Assembly: GCF_023100845.1 (NCBI RefSeq)
Contig: NZ_CP095864.1
Location: 744,001-808,000 of the forward strand
Origin: Gordonia sp. PP30
GTDB lineage: Bacteria > Actinomycetota > Actinomycetes > Mycobacteriales > Mycobacteriaceae
Length of the DNA: 64,000 nt
Direction of reading: 5' to 3'
The notes beneath the pieces are model-generated. The model did no database searches. It saw nothing but the letters and a program-made list of their open reading frames with translations, and was not told where the DNA came from. Both the position numbers and the translations under genes were made by a program. Below, one piece after another: positions 57,574 to 64,000 of this stretch; position 1 is the stretch's first letter, and each line of letters begins with the position of its first letter.

Positions 57574-58508
57574 TTAGGCCACCTCGGTGTTGAGGCGGCG
57601 TTCTGACGGTAGCGCTCCTCATGGTCAGTCGGCGAGGTGTAGCCGATCGCTGAGTGCAGGCGCTCGGTGTTGTACCAGTGCACCCAGGCGGCGGTCGCAC
57701 GTTCCACCTCGGCACGGCCGGTCCAAGATCGGGACCGTTCACCGTCGATCAGCTCGGTCTTGTACAAGCCGATCGTCGACTCCATCAGCGCATTGTCGAG
57801 CGCGTCGCCCACGGAGCCGATCGACCCGGTGATCGCGGCCTCGCGGAGCTCGGTGGAGAACGCAATGGACGTGTACTGGCTACCGGCGTCGCTGTGGTGC
57901 ACTAAACCTGTTGGGGTGAAGGTGAATTCACCTCGTCGGCGAGTGAAGAGGGCTTGCTCGACGACACTGGTCACCAACGGGGTGTGCTTGCTCGACATGA
58001 CCCGCCATCCCAGGATCCGGCGAGAGAAGACGTCGACGAGGAACGCGGCGTAGACGAAGCCGGCGAGGGTCCACACGTAGGTGAAGTCGGCCACCCACAA
58101 CTGATCGGGCGCAGTCGGCCGGTTCCATTGCCGCTCGACATGATCGGGGAACCTTGGTGCCCGATCATCGCCTCTGGTGGTGATGGTGCGATGCGCGCCT
58201 CGAACGGCGCCGGAGATGCCGCTGACCACCATCAACCGGGCCACTTGATCACGCCCCATCGCGTGGCCGGCGTGCCGCATCGCGTGCCAGAGCTTGCGGA
58301 CTCCGTAGACGCGACGATTGCGGTCGTAGACCTGGAACACCGCGTGCGCGGCGTACGCCTCGGCCAGCACGACCTCGGAGACCGCGCCGGTCTTCTTGCG
58401 TGCGTAATAGGTTGACGGGGCGATCGCCATGCCGTGCTCGGTGAGCACGCGGCAGATCGGGTCGACCCCGAACCGTTCCCGGTGAGCGTCGATATAGTCG
58501 ACGATCAC
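57574..58508 (-). CDS. IS3 transposase OrfB
   Basis: About 311 residues with an HTH_21 region and the DDE integrase core: WVADFTYVWTLAGFVYAAFLVDVFSRRILGW (first Asp), HHSDAGSQYTS (second Asp), ALMESTIGLYKTELI (Glu), WVHWYNTERLHSAIG. Near 57590 one base appears missing: as read, the frame passes the natural end and runs out of the element, while adding one base gives ...NTEVA-stop at 57574. OrfB is normally made by -1 frameshifting from orfA, with which it overlaps. Confidence 0.85.
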
Positions 58509-58834
58509 CGCAGTCGGCGGTCGACCTCCGCCGCTGCGAAAAACGCTGACGCAGTCTTCAAAATCTCGTTGGCCCTTCGCAATTCAGCATTCTCCTTCCG
58601 GAGGGCCTTCAGCTCAGCCGAGACCGACGAGCCCGATACTGCATCGCCCGACGACCCTGCTGCTTCGTCGGCGTCGATCCAGTTGCGCAGAGTGGCGGGA
58701 TTGATATCGAGGAGAGCGCCGACGTGTCGGCGGGCGCCAAGCTTGGACTCGCCGTCGTTCTCCTTCAGCCGGTCGTGATACATCCGGACGGCCCGCTCAC
58801 GGGTCTCCTGATCGAACTTGCGTGGTGCTGCCAT
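58505..58834 (-). CDS. IS3 transposase OrfA
   Basis: 109 residues. An HTH_Tnp_1 domain (RKFDQETRERAVRMYHDRLKE ... DINPATLRNWIDADE) is followed by a leucine-zipper-type coiled coil (LKALRKENAELRRANEILKTASAFFAAA), both typical of IS3 OrfA. A T-rich CGTTTTTCGC stretch lies just before its end, a possible slippage site for the OrfAB fusion. Confidence 0.9.
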   Translation of the reverse strand: MAAPRKFDQETRERAVRMYHDRLKENDGESKLGARRHVGALLDINPATLRNWIDADEAAGSSGDAVSGSSVSAELKALRKENAELRRANEILKTASAFFAAAEVDRRLR

Positions 58835-60140
58835 GATCGCATTCTCCTGGTGCGTTCACGGTCTCCACCAGACCCAGGACGGTTCAGTGACGGGAACGTG
58901 GTTCGCAGCTACGCGCGGCCCTGGGCCTTCGATTCGGCAGGGCGGCCACAGAAGACCTGGTACGAAGTCGACCAGAACGGCGACCTCATCCAGCACGTCG
59001 AACCCGCCGACAACGCCCTCTACCCGATCCTGGCCGACCCCACCGACACCGCCGTCGCGGGCGGCACCGCTGCAGCGATCGCCGCAGGCGGAGATCCCGC
59101 GGTCATCGCGGTCTCCGCCGCGGCCCTGGCAGCCACTGATAGTGGCGGCATTGAGGACGATCAGGACCGGGCGCAGATGCAGCTCTTGGATCCCTTCGGC
59201 GATCACGGCGATCCTGGTCAAGGGCCGCGCGAGCGCCCCGCACCAGGTCAGCACACAGACTTCGGTCAGACCGCCCCGATGCTGTATGGCGGTCAACTCG
59301 ACAACATGCTGATCGAGCGCCGCAACGACGACGGATCGGTCACCTACCTCAGACGCGACACCGATCAGACCGGAACAACAACCGAGCGCCCGGTCGACCA
59401 CCTGGAGATCTCCGAAGAAGGGCCCGTCTACTACTTCGACGACGGAACCGCCACGAACGGCGCCGGAGACACCGTCGAGAAGATCGACGGCGTCTACTGG
59501 GTCATCAAACCCGTGAGCGACCGCACCACCGAGATGACCGCACTCATCAACGGCAAGACCGTACGGGTCACACAGACCCGATTGCCGAACGGGAACCTGA
59601 TGGTGACGGGACCAGGATACTGGCGGCGAATATACGATTTTGACGGCAACCTACTCAGCGAACAACAGCTAGACCCCGGCCGGGTCGTCGCTGACAGCTC
59701 GACCAACCGCTTCATACTTTCCGCCGTCCTGACCCGCGGAATTGGACCAGCCGCTAGAGGCGGGATGGCACTATGGAGACTTCTTCGAAAAGGCAAGGAG
59801 AAGCCCTCTGTCAAGACCGGATTGCGCGGCGGTCGGAGTGGTAGAGGAGCTTCCGAACGGCACAGGTCGATAGTCGAGAAGGGTGCTGAAGGCGGGTCGA
59901 AAGGTGTTGAAGTAGTAACGCGTGGGGCTGGGACCGTTCGTAAGTCGGGGGACGCCTTTCTTGATATCATACAGAAGATCGGGGGTCGGCCTGCTGGCCC
60001 CCTCACCACTGGCCAGCGGGTTCCTGAGGCGCCTCGGGTGTTGCCGGGCGGTCCGCCGCACATTGAGGGTGGTTCACTGCTTGTGTTCGGTGCGGTTCTA
60101 TTGACATTGCTACTCAACTGGATAAAGGGGCTGATTCCAC

Positions 60141-60635
60141 ATGGAGGGAAGTGAAGAGTTTCTTACTGTGGTGAGGGACGACGTGCGGATGGATCACATC
60201 CGGAGCATGGTTGCCAACGCTTTGCTCTGCCGAGAAGAAGAACTTCATCAGCAAATCAAGACAATGATGTCGTGGACTGACGCCGACGCAGTCCTATATG
60301 TGTGCGGAGCTGCGGGCGCGTGGTGGGCGGCGAGAGCATGTCGTGAGGAGTCGGGAATGGATAAGCGCAGGTTGGGGGCTTGGTGCAGTGCGCTTCATCC
60401 GTCTGTGGGCGGGTACTCTGCCGTAGATTTCACATATGTCTACGACCTGATAGCAAGGCTGATAGGCGCAGATCGGCGAATTCCAACGGATCCAGCGACT
60501 GGACAGTATGATTCAATGTTCAATGTGCATGCGGCTTTCGGAACATTTCTATATGGAACAAACCCCTGGCGAGATGACCTGTGGCAGGAGATGATTGAGG
60601 ACATGCGAGGTTGGGGTCCCCTTGAGAATTCTTAG
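60141..60635 (+). CDS. Unknown protein downstream of the exported protein (candidate immunity/accessory)
   Basis: 164 residues from ATG 60141, overlapping the end of the large exported gene by 14 bases. It is mostly helical and soluble, with TMMSWTDADAVLYVCGAAGAWWAARACRE in the middle and DPATGQYDSMFNVHAAFGTFLYGTNPWRDDLW near the end. Codon use is less GC-biased than the core genes (many TTT, ATA, AAT). I recognise no family. Position right after a variable C-terminus is what one would expect of an immunity gene in a polymorphic exported-toxin locus; that is only inference. Confidence 0.6.
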   Translation: MEGSEEFLTVVRDDVRMDHIRSMVANALLCREEELHQQIKTMMSWTDADAVLYVCGAAGAWWAARACREESGMDKRRLGAWCSALHPSVGGYSAVDFTYVYDLIARLIGADRRIPTDPATGQYDSMFNVHAAFGTFLYGTNPWRDDLWQEMIEDMRGWGPLENS

Positions 60636-61185
60636 CCGGAAGACTGTGAAGCGTGACATCGACGAGTTGCGATCGAGGATGGATGATGTCTGGGATCGTG
60701 TTCCTGTAGCGCAGGATAGAACTACTCTGATTGAAGAGTTTATTCGAGAAGTCTTCGGGAGTCGAAGCATTGTGCTTGCGCGAGCCGCAATGTCTGTGAC
60801 TCTCATTCGGGTCGATCAGATACGGCGCAGTGCGTTCAGCGATGGCGGCCGTGCTCCACAGGCTCTGGCGGGAAGTTTACCGGCCGACGATCTTGCGCGA
60901 TCCATTGGAGCGGCGATCGCACCCCGAGCGCAGGTTTTCGGGGAGGCGTTTGATGAATCGAATATGGTGCAGACAGTTGCCAGAATACTCGCGGCCGGGG
61001 CGCGCGGGGGGATGACTGACATCGGTACATATGATGATGACTTCGAACTTATTTCGGCACTGCTCCTGTCATTGACGGTCAACCTGGACGACTGGGAGGA
61101 GATCTACAGTATGCATTCTTCGCGCGATGTCCGGCGCCGATTGGCAAGGGCGTCTGAGATGTTTAATTCCCTAGCCGGGGACTAG
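60622..61185 (+). CDS. Unknown helical protein, last of the accessory operon
   Basis: About 187 residues. The start is uncertain: TTG 60622 overlaps the previous gene and has GAGG upstream; TTG 60595 and GTG 60646 are in the same frame. The product is soluble and helical: LRSRMDDVWDRVPVAQDRTTLIEEFIREVFGSRSIVLARAAM ... IYSMHSSRDVRRRLARASEMFNSLAGD. It is lower in GC than the core. No family recognised. It belongs to the same overlapping transcription unit. Confidence 0.55.
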   Translation: MRILSRKTVKRDIDELRSRMDDVWDRVPVAQDRTTLIEEFIREVFGSRSIVLARAAMSVTLIRVDQIRRSAFSDGGRAPQALAGSLPADDLARSIGAAIAPRAQVFGEAFDESNMVQTVARILAAGARGGMTDIGTYDDDFELISALLLSLTVNLDDWEEIYSMHSSRDVRRRLARASEMFNSLAGD

Positions 61186-61246
61186 GAGAGTGCAGGATTT
61201 ATCTGACGTTCGAGTGGAGATTTTGCGCCGTTATTGCGCTGATCTA

Positions 61247-62369
61247 GTGCCGCGTGTCTTTAGTTAGTTTTCGGTTGGGCTTTCTTCAGGATGTCGTCGG
61301 CGGTCTTGGTCCAGACGAAGGGGTGTTTGCGGTCGTTCCAGCCGCTGATGAATGCCCGGATCTTCGCGTTGAGGTCTTTGACTGAGGTGAATACGCCACG
61401 GCGGATCGCTTGCCGGTCGATGATGCCGAACCAGACCTCGACGAGGTTGAGCCAGGATCCGGAGGTCGGGGTGAAGTGCACGTGCATGTTCGGGTGCTGG
61501 ACGAGCCAGTCGCGGACTTCGGCCTTCTTGTGGGTGGCGTAGTTGTCCATCACCAGGTGCAGTTCCTGGCCGGGGTAGGTGCGGTCGATCTGTCGCAGGA
61601 ACGACAGGAACTCCTGGTGACGATGCCGTGGCTTGACTGCGCCGGTCACTTGGCCGGTCGCGATGTCCAGGGCGGCGAACAACGTGGTCGTGCCGTGCCG
61701 CTTGTAGTCATGAGTGCGGCGTTCGATCTGCCCGGGCCGTATCGGCAGCATCGGCGCGGTCCGGTCCAGGGCCTGGATCTGCGACTTCTCATCGACGCAC
61801 AGCACGATCGCGTTCTCCGGCGGTTCCAGATACAGGCCGACGACGTCGGTGACCTTCCCGGCCAGCTCCGGGTCGGTGGAGAACTTGAAGGTTCCCGACC
61901 GCCACGGCTGCACACCGTACTCGCGCCACGCGCGTGCGATCGTGGCGTTCCCGACCCCGAGATGGGCGGCGAGCAACCGTGAGGACCAGTGCGTGACCCC
62001 GTACTTCTTCGGAGGCGGCATCAACGTGGCCGACACGATGTCGGCGTGATCGATACGCCGGGGCCGGCCGGGCCGATCAGCATCGAGCAAGCCGGCCATC
62101 CCGTCGTGCAGGTACCGGTACCGCCACTTGCGGACCGTCGGGATCGACACCCCGACGACGTCGCTGATATGCGAGTTCGCCCACCCCTCAGCGGCCAGCG
62201 CCACGATCCGCGCCCGCCTCACCACGCCAGCCGGCGTCGAGGTCGATCGCAGCAACCGATCAAGCTCAACATCATCGCCCTCACGCAATTCCAGTGCCGG
62301 GGCCGGAGAATTCGCCATAACCCATTCTCTCAACCCCGGAACAGGAAACTAATTAACGCCACGCGACAC
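61247..62369 (-). mobile_element. IS630-family insertion sequence
   Basis: 1123 bp between TA dinucleotides (61245-61246 and 62370-62371), the IS630 target. The outer inverted repeats are GTGCCGCGTGTCTTTAGTTAG on the left (first 20 bases matter) and GTGTCGCGTGGCGTTAATTAG read inward from the right, differing at a few positions. One transposase gene fills it. Confidence 0.88.
61260..62318 (-). CDS. IS630 transposase
   Basis: 352 residues from ATG 62318 (a TTG at 62333 is in frame). The N-terminal helix-turn-helix reads [55 protein letters not shown]. The DDE domain shows [38 protein letters not shown] and [18 protein letters not shown] (last catalytic Glu). It is full length and appears intact. 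Confidence 0.92.
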   Translation of the reverse strand: MANSPAPALELREGDDVELDRLLRSTSTPAGVVRRARIVALAAEGWANSHISDVVGVSIPTVRKWRYRYLHDGMAGLLDADRPGRPRRIDHADIVSATLMPPPKKYGVTHWSSRLLAAHLGVGNATIARAWREYGVQPWRSGTFKFSTDPELAGKVTDVVGLYLEPPENAIVLCVDEKSQIQALDRTAPMLPIRPGQIERRTHDYKRHGTTTLFAALDIATGQVTGAVKPRHRHQEFLSFLRQIDRTYPGQELHLVMDNYATHKKAEVRDWLVQHPNMHVHFTPTSGSWLNLVEVWFGIIDRQAIRRGVFTSVKDLNAKIRAFISGWNDRKHPFVWTKTADDILKKAQPKTN

Positions 62370-62370
62370 T

Positions 62371-62491
62371 AGTGGTGGGTGGAGTCACCAGTCGGCGGCG
62401 CGGTCTATGTGAAGGAGAGTGATGCGATCCTCGACGGATTCTCTGAGGCGGTCACGTCGTCCTCGCCTGATTGCCGTCGCCGTGCTTGTCC
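62371..62491 (+). pseudogene. Gene fragment between IS630 and ISL3
   Basis: One frame reads WWVESPVGGAVYVKESD then AILDGFSEAVTSSSPDCRR and is cut by the ISL3 end at 62492. A second frame, open from 61190 through the IS630 site (QDLSDVRVEILRRYCAD), stops at 62430. At least one further operon gene probably lay here and was destroyed by the two insertions. No family recognised. Confidence 0.35.
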
Positions 62492-63840
62492 GGCTCTTCA
62501 ACTCTGAGAGTGCGTAGGTGGGATCTGGGCTGACCGGGCGTGGGCACAAGATGTAGGCGGGTCCTGGGTGTGAAGATGGAAGTTCCTACACACCCATTTT
62601 CACGCCACAGGACCCATGAGCGAGCTTACTGCCGATGTTGCTGACACGATCTGCCGAACCGTCGAGCTGGGGGTGACGATCACCGGCGCCGCTGTCGATG
62701 CCCGCGGCCGCACGCACTTGTGGTGCCGGGTGCTGCAGGCCGATCGGCATTGTCCGGGCTGTCAGATCGCCGGCGACCTGCGTGATCACGCCGACCGCGT
62801 GCTCACTGATGTGCCGATCAGCGGCCATCCTGTTGTTCTGCATGTCGCGGTGCCCCGGTTCGTGTGCCGTACCAGCGACTGCCCACGAACGATCTTCCGC
62901 GGCGGGATCGATCATGTCGCCGCGCCCCGGGCCGTGGTCACCGCCCGGACCACACGCTGGATCCTGCAACGCATCGCGATCGACAAGATGAGCGTGAAAG
63001 CGGTGGCCACAGCGCTGGGCCTGGCGTGGAAGACAGTCAACGCGATCGCCGTGAGTGCGGCCCGGGCCCTGGTCTACGACGGCGGCCACCTCGACGGTGT
63101 ACGGCACCTGGGCGTCGATGAGCACAAGTGGAAACACGTTCGCGGACAAGGAGACCCGAGCTTCGTGACCGTTCTGATCGACTTGACGCCCGTGGTCGAG
63201 GGCACCGGCCCGGCTCGGCTGCTGGACATGATCGGCGGCCGGTCAGCGCAGGTCCTCAAAGACTGGATGAACACTCGTGACCAGCGATTCCGCGACCGGA
63301 TCACAGTCGTGGCCATGGACGGATTCACCGGCTACAAGACCGCCACCAGCCAGGAACTCCCCGCCGCCCGGGTCGTGATGGACCCGTTCCACGTCGTCGC
63401 GCTGGCCGGAAACAAGCTCGATCTGTGCCGCCAACGCGTTCAGCAGCAGACATGCGGGCACCGCGGACGCGCCGGTGACCCGTTGTACACGATCCGCCGG
63501 ATCCTGCACACCCGTACCGGGTTGCTCACCGCCAAGCAGAAGATCCGGTTGTACGAGTCGCTGACCAGCCATGACGCGCACGTCGCGGTCGAGATCACCT
63601 ACCAGGTGTATCAGCAGCTGATCGCCGCCTACCAGCACCCGCAGCGCCGCGAGGGCAAGAAACTGATGTGGAAGGTCCTCAAACGCATCCAGACCGGACT
63701 CCCCGCCGGGCTAGCCGAACTCGCCCAACTCGGGCGAAGTCTCTGGAAACGCCGCGCCGACATCCTGGCCTACTTCGATACCGGAGTCTCCAACGGACCC
63801 GTCGAAGCCATCAACGGCCGCCTCGAACACCTCCGCGGAA
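62492..63840 (+). mobile_element. ISL3-family insertion sequence, copy 2, cut by an IS256-family element
   Basis: It begins with the same GGCTCTTCAACTCTGAGAGTG end as the copy at 22407-23856, in opposite orientation. It matches copy 1 closely up to CACCTCCGCGGAA at 63840, where unrelated sequence takes over. The remaining 100 or so bases of the element, including its other end, are not in the window. Confidence 0.88.
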
Positions 63841-63854
63841 GTAGTGCCCCATAA
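62616..63854 (+). pseudogene. ISL3 transposase, 3' end replaced
   Basis: 412 codons. The frame is continuous through the site where copy 1 lacks a base (RAVVTARTTRW), so it shows the intact reading. It loses the last 30 or so residues: after NGRLEHLRG the frame runs into the incoming element and stops at 63854 (SSAP). The zinc-finger and DDE regions are complete, but the C-terminal tail (HYILRSLLHSGQLAEHINAL in copy 1) is gone. It is likely inactive. Confidence 0.85.
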
Positions 63855-64000
63855 GGTGGTGTAACTCGGTGGCCGAGATCGTCTCCGACTTCGTGTCGGG
63901 ACGGACGTAGAGCGGCCACCGTGTGATCCTTCGAGTCAACCGTCTAAAGAATCCTCGAACGGAGTCATCACGATGACCGCACCTCATATTGTCGACCCTG
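63841..64000 (+). mobile_element. IS256-family element, left end (continues past window)
   Basis: New sequence starts at GTAGTGCCCCATAAGG inside the ISL3 copy, runs 130 bases, and leads to a transposase start at 63973. The family call rests on the N-terminus of that gene. Confidence 0.6.
63973..64000 (+). CDS. IS256-family transposase, first nine codons
   Basis: GGAG at 63961 precedes ATG 63973; the nine codons visible read MTAPHIVDP. This start is very like that of many actinobacterial IS256-family (Mutator-type) transposases. The rest lies outside the window. Confidence 0.55.

Larger units (their letters stand above)
57543..58886 (-). mobile_element. IS3-family insertion sequence
   Basis: 1344 bp, inserted in the large exported protein gene. 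The inverted repeats start TGAACCGTCCTGG at both ends (right end read inward), followed by matching GGAGACC. A 3-bp target duplication GTG flanks it (57540-57542 and 58887-58889), as usual for IS3. It carries overlapping orfA and orfB on the minus strand. Its precise excision would rejoin the host gene. Confidence 0.92.
56781..60154 (+). pseudogene. Large exported Pro-rich protein, interrupted by an IS3 element
   Basis: Removing the IS3 element (1344 bases) and one 3-base duplication, and adding one base near 57511, gives a single frame of 676 codons that overlaps both neighbours. It has a signal peptide (VRAGAAGVIVAAAGILGAAAG...AGA), a CDQMRAQYGPNWPCVSVPNY segment, and a Pro/Gly-rich linker of about 130 residues. 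A membrane-like stretch GIPVEAWLLVAGAALAGSH follows. After the insertion come YARPWAFDSAGRPQKTWYEVDQNGD, LYPILADPTD, an Ala-rich helix, repeated short beta patches (NDDGSVTYLRR, YFDDGTATNG), and a basic variable C-terminus ending in a hydrophobic helix. It resembles long exported actinobacterial proteins with variable tips; no enzyme domain recognised. Confidence 0.65.

Overview
The window is GC-rich DNA (roughly 70 % G+C by eye) from a mycolic-acid actinobacterium, most like Gordonia, Rhodococcus or a relative. The signs are an EccA-type ESX ATPase, an MspA-family porin, DUF3073, a fused cysNC, a CydDC exporter, many GTG starts and several likely leaderless genes. The block purF-purM-DUF3073-ygfZ-aminotransferase IV and the block nitrobindin-sseC-sulfurtransferase-DUF2993-glnR follow the order of Mycobacterium tuberculosis Rv0807 to Rv0818 as I recall it. 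Genus is inferred.

1-10 kb: a truncated tetR faces a nine-gene catabolic operon across three copies of a GTGAAT-N4-ATTCAC palindrome. The operon reads as aerobic cyclohexanecarboxylate degradation. A CoA ligase (AliA), a dehydrogenase (AliB), a hydratase, a 2-hydroxy-acyl-CoA dehydrogenase (BadH) and a ring hydrolase (BadI) give pimeloyl-CoA. An acyl-CoA dehydrogenase, 3-hydroxyacyl-CoA dehydrogenase and thiolase then give glutaryl-CoA, and GcdH gives crotonyl-CoA. 10-13 kb: a frameshifted FAD monooxygenase with its own TetR, then an Lrp regulator divergent from a transketolase/E1-like enzyme. 15.6-19.7 kb: sulfate activation (cysD, cysNC) in tandem with a membrane Ser/Thr kinase.

19.7-24.4 kb is decayed DNA: a wrecked flavoprotein-HEAT gene, a small membrane protein, a lipoprotein, an HNH nuclease scrap and an ISL3 element with an 8-bp target duplication. 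24.4-29 kb: an orphan eccA coupled to a small membrane protein, and eutBC preceded by the tail of a lost gene. 29-43.4 kb: purL, two CD225-like proteins around a DUF2752 protein, a GDPD, a GCS2-family ligase, an exported phosphatase, a PHP phosphoesterase, a sterol-carrier-like protein, purF, purM, DUF3073, ygfZ and an aminotransferase. 43.4-49.6 kb: cydABDC behind a promoter carrying CRP-like and DosR-like sites. 49.8-55.4 kb: thioesterase, nitrobindin with an overlapping 32-codon membrane ORF, flavin reductase, sseC-sulfurtransferase, DUF2993 and glnR.

55.4-64 kb is an accessory region that starts where core gene order stops after glnR. Its backbone is a tightly overlapping operon: MspA-family porin, a 2-TM protein, a 675-codon exported proline-rich protein, and two lower-GC unknown genes. 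It is a candidate cell-surface or exported effector system. It is broken by an IS3 element (3-bp duplication), an IS630 element and several one-base gaps, then by a second ISL3 copy that is itself cut by an IS256-family element at the window edge. Several one-base gaps lie in G/C runs, so assembly error must be weighed against real decay.
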